In this document: positions 19,453 through 30,213 of the stretch, piece by piece
Numbering within the stretch: the first letter of the stretch is position 1
Layout: every line of letters begins with the position of its first letter
Origin: Malacoplasma iowae
GTDB taxonomy: Bacteria > Bacillota_I > Bacilli_A > Mycoplasmatales > Mycoplasmoidaceae
Reading direction: 5' to 3'
Assembly (NCBI RefSeq): GCF_900660615.1
Contig: NZ_LR215023.1
Coordinates: 1,214,575 to 1,278,574 of the forward strand
Length of the DNA stretch: 64,000 bases
Program-made: the position numbers and the translations under genes
Notes under the pieces: generated by a model
Databases searched by the model: none
Told to the model about the DNA's origin: nothing
Seen by the model: the letters and a program-made list of their open reading frames with translations, nothing else

Positions 19453-21783
19453 TTAAGTACAGCTTTCGCATATATCTTCAACAACATCTTTTTCTGTTTT
19501 ACAGTAATAGTATGTTTTAATTCCTAGATTAAAACCATAAATATGATAAAGTGTAAAATCTGTTAAAGATGTAACTTTTTTAAAGTATGAGTTTATTGAT
19601 TGTGCTTGATCAATATAACATTGTCTAATTGCTGCATGTTGCAATAATCTATATTGATTACACTCAATAGCTGTTTTATAAAATTTACTATTTTTCTTAA
19701 TGTTTGGAACAAGTGTAGGCAAATTAATTTTCCCATCTTCTTTATAGAAAAAATGTTGTATAGGTTCAATACTTTCTGTAGCATTTATAGCCTTACCACT
19801 AGTAGCAGTTGGAGCAATTGCCATAAGTTGTGCATTTCTTAAACCATGAAGTTTAATTTCATCAGCTAATTTTCTTCATTTATTTCAATCTGGTTGATTT
19901 TTAGTTAAGGCAATAGCTTTTTTATTTGCTACAAAAATTGGTAGTTCACCTTTAGCTCATTTTGATTCGGAAAATTTTTCATATCTACCTTTTTCTTTTG
20001 CTAATTCTAAAGATGATTTGATTATCATGTAACTTCAATTTTCAAAAAGTTTTTGAGCTTCTTCAATTGCTGGTTTTTCATCTATTACTAATTCTTTAAG
20101 AGCTAAATAGTTAGCAAAATTTAAAACACCTATACCAAGATATCTATATTTTTTATTTGTTATTTTTCCTTCTTGAACAGGGTAATCAGCAATATCTATT
20201 GTATTGTCCATACCTCTTACAACAATATCAATGATTTCTTGTTGTGTTTCACTATTTTCAAATCCTCATTTAGCTAAATTAATTGAAGCTAAATTACAAA
20301 GCGAAATTTCACCAGCATCATATTTTTTATAAATTACTTCTTCTCCATCATCAATAATTGTTTTTTCTGAAATTAATTTAGATTCTCTTGATGGCAAAGT
20401 AATTTCACAACAAAGATTAGAAGAATTTATATATCTATTCAACATACTAGTTTCATTTACATTTTCTTCATGAAATAAATATATATTTCCAGTCTCAGCT
20501 CTTTCTTTTAAGATCATTTCCATAACCTTTTGAGCTTCTATTGTTTTTCTTTTAATATTTTTATTTTCTTCATATTCAATGTATTGTTTTTCAAATTCTT
20601 TTCCATAAAGACCTATTAACTTTGGAACATCATTTGGATTAAACAATGAAACTGTTTGGTTTTTTAATACTCTGTCTAATAATAAGTTATTAATTTTTAC
20701 TGAGTACTTTAGATGTCTTGCTCTGTTTTCTTCTGTACCACTATTACTCTTTAATACTACAAGTTCTTCAAAGTTCGCATGTCATCATTGAAAATAAACA
20801 CAACAAACACCTGGTCTTGTTGCACCTTGGTTGAATGCTTTTATAGTAGATTCAATAATTTTTAAAAATGGAACTGGTCCAGATGAAAAACCATTATTAC
20901 CCAATATATAACTACCACTTGATCTAACTTCACTTATATCAATTGCATTACCACCTTTATATTTTGAATATATGGCAATATCTTTAATTGAATCCATAAT
21001 ACTTGTTGCACTATCACCCATTTTTGAAAGAACACAACTTGATAACTGTTGTTTTTGTGTTCCAGCATTTAACATTATTGGTGTTGCTAATGTAAAGTAA
21101 TGTTGTGAAACAAATTCATAAAATCTTTTTACAAGAGATAATCTAATATCTTTGTTTTCTTTATAAAACAAAGTCATAGCTATTCTCATATAAGCATGTT
21201 GCGGAAGTTCAAGTTTTTTTTGTTTACTATAATTTAAACAATATTTTGAGTAAAAAGTATACAAAGATTTGTATGTAAATAAGTGGTCATTTTCAATTTT
21301 TATAGACTTACCAAGTTCTTCAATTTCTTCTTGAGAATATGATTCAAAAACTTCTCTTTTATAAACTTTGTGTTCTAATCCTTTTTGGATAACTTCATAA
21401 TAATTAGGATAACTTGTCTTATCTTTTATTTTTCAAGAGTCATGATAAATTTTCATTAAATAAAGTTTTGCAGCAATTGTTTCATATTGTGGATAAATTC
21501 TTGAAATGTTGTTTACTGCAGTTTTAATTAATTCATCATAAACATCACTAATTTTTATTTTGTTATAAAGTTTTATTCTTGTTGAGTTTAGTAATATATC
21601 AACAAAAGTTTCTTTGTTATCACAAGCTCAAAGACAAACCTTTCTCATTTTTTCAGGAGTATAAGGTTCTTCTCTTCCATCTCTTTTAATAACAATTATT
21701 TGATTTGGATCATATTCTTTGTCTTTTACACTTACTGGTAAGTTATTTTCTAGAGTAGACAATTTAACTCTATTGTTTATCAT
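19453..21783 (-). CDS. nrdA: Ribonucleoside-diphosphate reductase alpha subunit, class Ia-like
   Basis: 776 residues. It reduces ribonucleotides to deoxyribonucleotides with the beta subunit encoded just upstream. An ATP-cone is visible at the N-terminus (IIVIKRDGREEPYTPEKMRK), which NrdE proteins of class Ib usually lack. Catalytic elements: LNAGTQKQQLSSCVL (first redox Cys), NLCCEITLPSRE (the N-x-C-x-E radical site), LCNLASINLAK (second redox Cys), and a C-terminal CESCT pair for reduction by thioredoxin. Four bases separate the nrdB stop from ATG 21783. The length and cone fit class Ia better than the NrdE found in most mycoplasmas. Confidence 0.92.
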
Positions 21784-21787
21784 TTGA

Positions 21788-22945
21788 TTATCTCGCTTCT
21801 CTAATAAATAATTCTTTTAATAATTTTTCAAGGTCTTTATCACCATAGTCCATTTCCATAGTACCTATGTTGTAGTTTAAAGCTGTAGCTTCTTGTTGAG
21901 CTGTGTTATCTTTATTGATATCTTTATATGTATTGAATCAATCAACTATATCAGATTTTTTACAATCTTTATATAATGGTTCAAGACCAATTCTTCTTAA
22001 TCTATCATTTGCATAATATTCCATGAAGTTTTTAAATACTTCTTTAGTTAGTGATGGAATAGGTCCAAAACTTAATAAGTAATCCCCTCATTTAAGTTCA
22101 TCTTGAACAATAAATTCAACAATTTTGTATGTTTCTTCTTCAAATCATTTTTCTTTAAATAAATGAGTAAATCCTTCTTCTGGAACTTTCTTTAAAATGT
22201 TAATTAAACCACCAACAACAGCAACATGCATATCTTCATCAAAGTTAATTAATTTAATAATTTTTGTAACCCCAGGAATTGCATCTTGATAAGCATTATT
22301 AATCATATAAGTTACCATAAAAGAAATGTAAAATTTTAAACCTTCCAGAAAGAAAATGTGAACTAAAAGTATTAAAACTTTTTTCTTAAATTCTTCATCA
22401 GTTAATTTAACTTTACCTTCTATATAAGCTTGAATTAATGAATAAGCTTCAATTTCTTTATCTGTTCTGTTTTTAATTTGTGGTATTTTGTAAATTCTAT
22501 CAAATATTTCAGTTGCATTTGATGGAAACATTTCTCTCAAAATATGAGAGTAAGAAAGCGAGTGGATTAATTCAAAATAAGCTTGTGATTTAAATACTGC
22601 TTCTCATTCACTTGATGTAACAACAGCTGACATACAACTATCTAGTCCTCTATTTTGTACACTATCCATAAATGTTTGAAATAATAAATTATTAATAATT
22701 ACTTCTTTAATATGATCTGGTAATTCTTTAAAATTTTCTCTATCAGTAATCATACTAATTTCTTCAGGTGTTCAGAAAGCTTGTCTCATTGATCTTTCTA
22801 TGATTTTTGCAAACGGGTGTTTGTAAACATCATATCTTTGGAAACCATTATATTCACCCAAAAATATCTTTATGTCTTTAAGTTGAACTTCTTTATCAAG
22901 GTCAACTATTTTTTTAAAATCATCATTTTTTTTCACGTCATTCAT
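21788..22945 (-). CDS. nrdB: Ribonucleoside-diphosphate reductase beta subunit, class Ia-like
   Basis: 385 residues. It holds the di-metal tyrosyl radical. Ligands expected in class Ia are all visible: Asp in LFQTFMDSVQNRGLD, Glu and His in AYFELIHSLSYSHIL (with the radical Tyr four residues after the His), Glu in FLEGLKFYISFMV, and Glu/His in INFDEDMHVAVVGG. The C-terminal tail needed to dock on the alpha subunit is present. This differs from the metal-free class Ie enzymes of some mollicutes, which replace carboxylate ligands. ATG 22945 follows AGGAGGAATATT. There is no nrdI gene between or beside the pair. Confidence 0.92.
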
Positions 22946-22968
22946 AATATTCCTCCTAATTTTAATAT

Positions 22969-22982
22969 CGTGGTAAACCACG
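22969..22982. promoter_or_regulatory. Palindromic operator candidate ahead of nrdBA
   Basis: CGTGGT and ACCACG form perfect 6-bp arms around two bases, a GC-rich palindrome in very AT-rich DNA. It lies 24 bases ahead of the nrdB start and just downstream of a possible -10 (TTAGAT). That is a typical repressor position. It is not the ATP-cone NrdR box I know. Confidence 0.6.
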
Positions 22983-23106
22983 TTTAATTAATCTAACATA
23001 AAAATAAGGTGTAAGAGATTAATTTTTTTTAAATTTAATAAATTATTTATCATTTGGTTCCAAATCATTAATATTTTTGTTTTCAAGAGATAGTGTTTCA
23101 TAATGG

Positions 23107-23112
23107 TATAAT
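23107..23112 (+). promoter_or_regulatory. -10 box for the 23140-24048 gene
   Basis: TATAAT 28 bases ahead of the ATG, preceded by TTGTTTTC-like sequence near the -35 position. Confidence 0.5.
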
Positions 23113-23139
23113 ATTCATATTCTTAAACTAAGGAAAAAT

Positions 23140-24048
23140 ATGGCTGATAGCAAACTAAAAGCAGAAATTGAAAAACTTAAAAATAATGCTAATGTTGATG
23201 ATGGACTTAAACAAGTTGTTTTAGAATTACAAAACGAAGTTGTTCAATTTGAAAATAGAATAAAAAAAATAATAGAAAAAGCAAATAACAAATTGATGAT
23301 TTCACCACCATCCCAAAAAAGTGAGATTCATATTCAAAATGTGGCAGGTAATAATATTAATAATAATTATGATGACATACAAGAAGATGACTTATGAATA
23401 CCAAAAGAATTACTTAGCGATGAAGTTAAAATTCCTGAAATGCAGCCACTAAAAGACAGTAGCAATATAGACTTTTTATCTTTAATTAATAAATCAACAC
23501 CAAGGAAAAAGAATAATTTTGATGTTGATATTATAGAACCAATGGAAGAAAAGATAACTAAAAGTGATATTAACAATAATGTTCAAGAGTTCAAATCTTT
23601 TTCTGATAGTGCAAATTTACCCAAATTTGATTCAAGTAGAACTTTAAAAGTTACAACAAGTGATAATAAAAATTTTACGATTTCACAAATTAAACAAAAT
23701 GAAAACATACAAAAAATTAATTTTGCTATTGAAAGAAACAATGATTTAAATAAAAAAAATGTAGATCAACCATTACGTACTCAAGTTATAAGAAACATTG
23801 AAAAAACAAATGATATTGATAATCAATATAAAGGGTTTTTATCAAAACATTCTTTAAATAAAGAATTAAGAGAAATAAATTATATATTAAAAAGAAGAGA
23901 TCGTGAAGAAGTTAACAAAAAAAGAAAATCATTAGCAAAAACAAGAATTATTAAGCTTAATTCTAATTCTCCAGATAACACAAATAATGAAAAAAGTTCT
24001 TTTTCTAAAACAATTAAAATTTCTTTTAGAAATAACAAAAACATTTAG
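23140..24048 (+). CDS. Unknown hydrophilic protein with N-terminal coiled coil
   Basis: 302 residues, not recognised. ATG 23140 follows AAGGAAAAAT. Residues 1-50 form a coiled-coil-like helix (KAEIEKLKNNANVDDGLKQV and on). The middle, 60-200, is Asn/Ser/Asp/Lys-rich and probably disordered. The last 60 residues are strongly basic (DREEVNKKRKSLAKTR and ISFRNNKN), as in nucleic-acid-binding tails. There is no signal peptide or membrane span. It stands alone between a possible promoter and a strong terminator. A structural or cytoskeletal role is possible; nothing in the sequence decides it. Confidence 0.75.
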
Positions 24049-24080
24049 TTTAAATATTTATACTTTACTTTTAAAAACAC

Positions 24081-24122
24081 AAAACACCACAAACGTAAAC
24101 AAATCATGTTGTGGTGTTTTTA
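24081..24122 (+). terminator. Terminator of the 23140-24048 gene
   Basis: AAAACACCACAA (24081-24092) pairs with TTGTGGTGTTTT (24109-24120), followed by T residues. Confidence 0.9.
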
Positions 24123-24189
24123 ATTTTTGAAAAATAAAACTTTTATTTATAAAATATTAAACTTACGCAAAATAAATTTAATACAAATT

Positions 24190-24222
24190 AAAAAAGCATT
24201 TAACTAAAAAAGTTAAATGCTT
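24190..24222 (-). terminator. Terminator of the nucleoside-importer operon
   Basis: AAGCATTTAACT (24195-24206) pairs with AGTTAAATGCTT (24211-24222). On the minus strand it continues into a run of U. Confidence 0.9.
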
Positions 24223-24244
24223 GATTAATATAAATTATTTTTGA

Positions 24245-25183
24245 TTATCTTCTAGATTTATCAAAATGTTGCCCAGCAAATTTTGGTCCTCTAATTTTTT
24301 TAGAAAATAACACAAGAGCAACAAGAGATGCTGCATATGGAATTATTTTAAGGACGTCGCTGTTAACATTTTGTATTCCGATTTTAGAGAATCCAACTAA
24401 TAAAGAAAATAATATAGAAACAATAGTAATAAGTGGTATTCTTCATGAACCAGTAATCATGATAGCTAAAGCTAAGAAACCAATACCGTTTACATCACCA
24501 TTAAAACTAGTACTTGTAAACATAAATATTGCACCACCAAGACCTGCCAACATAGAGGCAATTATGATTCCAATTCATTGATATTTAACTACATTAATAC
24601 CTTGTGAATCAGCAGCATTTGGATTTTCACCAATAGAAACAAATCTTAAACCAAATTTAGTAAATTTAATAACAACATACAAAGCAACTATTAAAGCTAA
24701 AACTACAAAGAATATTAATAATGATGAACCAAAGAAGAAACCATCTCCTATTTTTCAAAATTCTTTATATGGATTAGTTAGTTGATCATTTCCAGTAAGT
24801 GTTTTACCTAATGAATTAGTTAAAAACATTCCAATTGCTGCACCAAAGATATTAATAGCAGTACCAGCGATAATATGATCAGCTTTTAATTTTATTGTTG
24901 AATAACCAAAAAGCAACCCAACAACAATAGTACATAATGATGCTAATATCATTGCAATAAAGAAGGTTCAATTACCAGCATTCCCTCCAAGATTATTTCC
25001 CAATGATCCACCATTCATTAATCCACCAAATATTGTGTAGAATAATGCTCCAAAAATCATCATTCCATTAATTCCAATATTTACAATTCCAGCTCTTTCA
25101 CTAAAAAAACCTGATAAAGATCCTAGTGATAAAACAGCGAAAAATAATAATGCTATGTCAAACAATTGTGCAAAATCAAACAT
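24245..25183 (-). CDS. Nucleoside-type ABC permease 2 (YufQ/NupQ-like)
   Basis: 312 residues with about eight to nine spans. The segment near the start, LSGFFSERAGIVNIGINGMM, is the hallmark of the BPD-type-2 permeases that work with Bmp/PnrA lipoproteins. The cytoplasmic coupling loop FTKFGLRFVSIGENPNAADS, followed by GINV and later GLGGA, matches too. ATG 25183 lies one base after the preceding permease's stop, whose last codons supply GGAGGAGAA. It is the last gene of the four-gene importer and is followed by a terminator. Substrates of characterised relatives are nucleosides. Confidence 0.9.
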
Positions 25184-25184
25184 A

Positions 25185-26600
25185 TTATTCTCCTCCTGTT
25201 AATTCAACTTTGTTTTCTGGATTTTCTATTTGAACATTCATTTTGAATGATTTAAACAAGGTTATTTTACTTTGATCAAGTTTTTCTTTTTCTGCAAGAT
25301 AGTTTTTATTAACTTCTATAGAATTAACTTTTCTTTTCTTAATTTTTTCAATTAGTGAAGTATTCTTATCTATTTCTTTGTTTTTTAAGAACAACTCAAT
25401 ATTTCTATTTGATAATAATTTCTCAACACTATTTAAATATTCTTTATGGGTGTCTGTATATTTATTCACAAAGAAATTGTTTTTATGTTTTGGATTTTTA
25501 CCCAATTTCTTTTTAATTCATGCAATTGGTTTGTATCTATAAACTAATACAAAGATAGCAACACCATACATAATAATACCTAATAGTAAGTCTCCAAATG
25601 AGTTTGGGAATGGAGGTGCAGCAGCACTACTTGTTTTGATAATTGATAAGAACACTGATACTGGTATCAATGCTATTGGATTACTAAATGAAATAAGTGA
25701 AATTGCAATTCCATCAAATCCATATTGTGGCAAGTTATCTGATTGTGGGAATGGTATTGCTCTATCACCAGAACCAGCATATACAATTACAGCTAATAAC
25801 CCAGCAATTGCACCAGATATTGCAAATGAACTTAATTGTAATAATTTCGCATTATAACCAGAATAAATACTTGCATCTTTTGATAAACCAACTGATTTAA
25901 TTTTTTTACCAAAAACTGTGTATTTTAAAACAAATCATACTAATGCTGTACAAACAAAGAATATTATTATAGCTCCAACAAAACTAGAACTTACTGTTGG
26001 ATCATAAATACTCATACCTTGTGGAATTTCTTTAGAAATTAAACCATCGTTATATAAATCTCCACCTGAACCCATTAAATATTTAGATAAGAAGAATATA
26101 ATTCAGTTAATCATAATTCCACTAACAACTTCGTGGATATTAAATAAAACTTTTAAAGCGCCAGAAATTAATGAAACAAATGCACCTGTTAATATTGCAA
26201 TAATTAAAGTTAATACAACAGCACCTTGTCCAACATTTTCTCCAACTTGAACTCCTACACCAACAATTGCTAAACCAGCTCCTAACATTTGACCTGTAAC
26301 ACCAATATTAAATAAACCGGTTTTATATGCAAATAAGAATGCTAAGGATGCCATTCCATATGTTGCTATTTGTACTGCAAAGTCTTTAGAAACAGAGTCG
26401 TTAAAAGGGATTGTGAATATGTGCTTTATCGCTCTAACAAAATCATATTGTAATATAGAAAGAATTATTAAAGAAACAAGGAATGAGATTAAAATAAATA
26501 GAATTACAAATAATATTGACTTAAAGTTTGCCCTATTTTTCTTAGAGTAAATAAAGCTATCTTTATATGTCTTGAAATTAATCATAAAATTACTATTCAT
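25185..26600 (-). CDS. Nucleoside-type ABC permease 1 (YufP/NupP-like) with C-terminal coiled coil
   Basis: 471 residues, about 100 longer than usual. The membrane part (residues about 25-365) carries AYKTGLFNIGVTGQMLGAGL and a coupling loop TVFGKKIKSVGLSKDASIYS, as in the YufP family. After the last span (about 340-362) a Lys/Glu/Asn-rich region of about 105 residues follows, with coiled-coil spacing (KYTDTHKEYLNSVEKLLSNR and on), probably cytoplasmic. ATG 26600 starts two bases after the ATPase stop. The tail is the odd part; the transport core looks complete. Confidence 0.9.
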
Positions 26601-26602
26601 AA

Positions 26603-28348
26603 TTAAGACACCACTCCTTCTTTGTTATCTTGATCTGTATTTTTTGATCCACCATGTGCCATTAATAGACCAATTTTATTTCTTGTCATTTCTTTTCTAG
26701 GACCAATTCCTACAATTTGATTTTTACTCATTACAGCTATAGTATCTGCTAGTGCTAATATTTCATCTAATTCATAAGATACAAGTAATATAGCTTTTCC
26801 TTCTTCTTTTGCTTGTAAGATTCTTGAATGAATATATTCAATAGCACCAACATCTAAACCTCTTGTTGGTTGAGTGAATATAATAAATTTTGAGTTTTTG
26901 TTAATTTCTCTTCCAATGATTAGTTTTTGTTGATTACCACCAGATAAACCTCTAACACTATCATCTATAGAACCAACACCTCTTACGTCAAATTCATTAA
27001 TAACATTTAATGCATGGTTTTTTATTGAGTTAGTAGCAATAAAACCATAATTGTTATAACTCTTATCATACATTTGGTTAGATACTGAATTAAACATTAC
27101 AGAATCATCCAAAAATAAACCATGTTTGTGTCTATCTTCTGGTACAAAAGATAAACCACCAAATTTGTATCTTCATTTAATTGATTTAAAACTTGAATCT
27201 TTATTGTTATAGACTATTGTATTTTCAGGACTCTTTCTTAATCCTGATACATATTCAACTAATTGTGATTGTCCATTACCTTCAACTCCAGCAATAGCCA
27301 ATATCTCACCAGCTCTAATTTTTAAATTTATTGTTGGTAATGTGAAATCTAATTCTTCTGGTTTTTTAAGATACATGAATTTATCAAATTTCATACCAAC
27401 CAATAATTTGTATCATCATTCTTTTATTTTGTTAATTCTTTCTGAAATTCTTATTTTTGCATAAAGATCACTAATAATTTTATTTTTAGAGAATTTTACA
27501 GATGGGTTAGACATCAATGCTAAAGGTAGATTTTTTATTTCTACTATTGTTTCATTATTTTCAAAATTAATTGATGATTGATTAGAAATATTTTTTAAAC
27601 TTCTACCAACCATTGCTTCAGCCATTTTTTCAATGGTTGTATCTTTAGTTAAAAATTTATCAACAACTTTACCATGTCTTATTACTGTACAATTATCAGC
27701 AACTTCTTTAATTTCATTTAGTTTATGGGTAATGATGATTATTGTTTTTCCAGAACTTTTGAAATCTTTAATCATGTCTAAGAATGATTTAATTTCATCA
27801 TCTGAAAGAACTGCAGTTGGTTCATCAAAAATTAATATATCTGAATCTCTATATAATAGTTTTAATATTTCAACTTTTTGTTGTTGTCCAACTGTTAAAT
27901 TTTGAACTTTATCATAAATATTTAAATTAAAATTATATTTTTTGATTAATTCATTCAATTTTTTAATTGCTTGTTTTTTATTTATAAAAGTAAATGATTT
28001 AGAAATAACTGGTTCACTACCAAGTATTACATTTTGTAACACTGAATAATTATCAACAAGTTTAAAGTGTTGATGAACCATACCTATTTTGTACCTTTGA
28101 GCATCTTTAGCTGATTGGAATCTTACCTTTTCGCCATTAATATATATGTTTCCTTCGTCCTGTTCATATATACCAAACAAGATAGACATTAGTGTAGATT
28201 TACCAGCCCCATTTTCACCAATTAGAGCATGAACTTCATTATGTAAAACATCAATATTAATATTTTGGTTAGCTTTTACTTTTCCATCTAAAAATGACTT
28301 GCTAATATTTTCTAATTTAACTGCTATTTTTTTATTTTCTGTATTCAC
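26603..28348 (-). CDS. Nucleoside-type ABC importer ATPase, two ABC domains (YufO/NupO-like)
   Basis: 581 residues with two nucleotide-binding domains. Domain 1: ALIGENGAGKSTLMSILFG (Walker A), LTVGQQQKVEILK (signature, degenerate) and DILIFDEPTAVL (Walker B). Domain 2: GVEGNGQSQLVEYVSG (altered Walker A, normal for this family), VRGLSGGNQQKLIIGRE (signature) and FTQPTRGLDVGA. It powers the two permeases at the membrane. About 50 extra residues between the domains are basic. Two adjacent TGA codons (Trp-Trp) occur there and one more at about residue 392. The stop is two bases before permease 1. Confidence 0.93.
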
Positions 28349-28357
28349 TATTTTTAC

Positions 28358-30034
28358 CTATCTTAATTTTAATTTTCATTTAGAACCATCTAGATGTGAT
28401 GCTCCGATTGCATATGATAATTGTTCTGGTAGTGCAATAAATTCACCAGTATTATTAGGAAGTTTAGTTCAACCTTCGCTATAGTATTTATTATCTCCAC
28501 TGGAATCATTTAGGTACTTAACACTTCTGTCTTTTTGAAGTTTTTCATATTCTTTATTTTTTTTAACTATGTTTGGGTCTAGTTTTAAATCATTTGGAAT
28601 TGTTTCTTCTGAATTTGTCTTTTCTGTATTAGTTCCATTCTTAAATCAATCTTTTGAGAATTTGTATAGATATGGTAATCCAGCATTTGAAACACCAACA
28701 GTGTCATTATCTATACTTCCAATATTTTGAAAACCAAAACCTTTTACAAAAGAACTACCTGTGTACTTTGCATTATTGGGATCATTCTTATTAAAAATTG
28801 CTCCAAGAACTTGTTTTGTAGCACTATCCAATTTTTTTATTGCAGAGAATTGAATAAATTTTGGGTCATTAATTTCTTCACCCTTCGCATTTTTTAATTT
28901 TTTGTCTCCTAATGTAGTGAAAGGTTTATTTATGTTTTGTTCTTCTTGTGCAGAGTCTACACCTAACACAGCTACTGGCCTACTAGAAGTTTCAGCAACA
29001 GAAATTACATCTAAAGTTTGCGGACCTGCAATAGCCATTATCATATCAGCACCTTTATTAACTAAAGTTCTTGAAATTTGCATACCATCACCAACTCCAA
29101 ATGAACCAGTTGCTCAGTTGCTAATATTGCTACCCAAATCTATAAACTCTACCTTTTCTCAGTTTTTTCCATTATTACTATTATTAGGGTTTGCTTTTTG
29201 ATCATCACCATTTTCTGCACTATTCATTTGTGAAGAACTAACTCCATTTTTTAAACTTGCATTAAAAGCAAACACACCTGCTTGGAATCCTGCTAAAAAG
29301 TCTAATGTTGAAACTAATGGTAAACCAACAAATCCTCCAACCTTTAATCCTCCATCACCATTAAAAACATCTTTATTTATATTTAAGAATACACATGCAG
29401 CAATTCCTGTTAAGAATGCTGATTGTTCAGCTCTAAAAGAAAAAGATGATACATTGTGATAACTAGGTTCACCATTGTCTTTTTTATATTCTGAAATAAC
29501 ACCATCCATTCATACAAAACCTTTATCACTAAAGTCTTTATCCAATGCAATTTGTTTTAAAGATTTTTCATGGTTAAACCCTGGAACAATCATTACATCT
29601 TTACCACTAACAAAAGATCCTTTAAATGTAGAAACTCTTTCAGCAACAGTTGCTCCCGGTCTTCTTCAAAGACCTGTTGATTGTGCAACTTTATCTGCAT
29701 CTGGCAAAGTATAAACATCTTTTGTGTAAGTTTCTGTTCCATTAGAATTATCAGTTCCATTTCCTGATGAACCGCTAGAAGTTTTTCCACCACTTTCTGT
29801 TCCACCATTATTATTATTTAGTTTAGGAATAGTAACTTTTTCTTCAGCCATAAATTGTTTATAACCTTCATAAGTTGTTTGACTAAATGAGTTGTCTGCC
29901 AACACGGAAGTATTGTCTGAAACTACAATTTCAGCAAAGTAATCATAATATTGTATTGAACAACTTGCTAAAGTGGCAATAGGTAGCACACTTGCAGTAA
30001 TCAAAATAGAAGATTTAAGCATTAATTTTTTCAT
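28358..30034 (-). CDS. Bmp/PnrA-family (nucleoside-binding) lipoprotein
   Basis: 558 residues. The N-terminus is a lipoprotein signal (KKLMLKSSILITASVLPIAT then LASC). The mature part begins with the family's open strand and the ADNSFSQTTYEGYKQF helix (the nucleoside-site D-x-S-F-N/S-Q motif of Bmp proteins). Later blocks: VMIVPGFNHEKSL, RAEQSAFLTGIAA and VGGFVGLPL, and FGVGDGMQISRTLVNKGADM. A Ser/Gly/Asn/Thr-rich linker (about 75-100) and Asn-rich inserts are lineage-specific. ATG 30034 follows GAGGATATTG. It is the first gene of the importer operon, ten bases ahead of the ATPase gene. Confidence 0.92.
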
Positions 30035-30169
30035 TCAATATCCTCAAAAAACAATTTTTATTCAACAAGAATATAACAAAAATCGAAAAGGCGATATAAA
30101 AAAATTAATTAATATTTATTAAAATTTTATAGTAATCTGCAAGCTTTTTGTTTTTAAAAAAATGATAAA

Positions 30170-30201
30170 AATAAAAATCTATAGCACTTATAATGCTATA
30201 G
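30170..30201 (-). terminator. Terminator of the NagB-like fusion gene
   Basis: CTATAGCA (30179-30186) pairs with TGCTATAG (30194-30201). On the minus strand it is followed by ATTTTTATTTTT. Confidence 0.85.
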
Positions 30202-30213
30202 ATTATAGTAATA

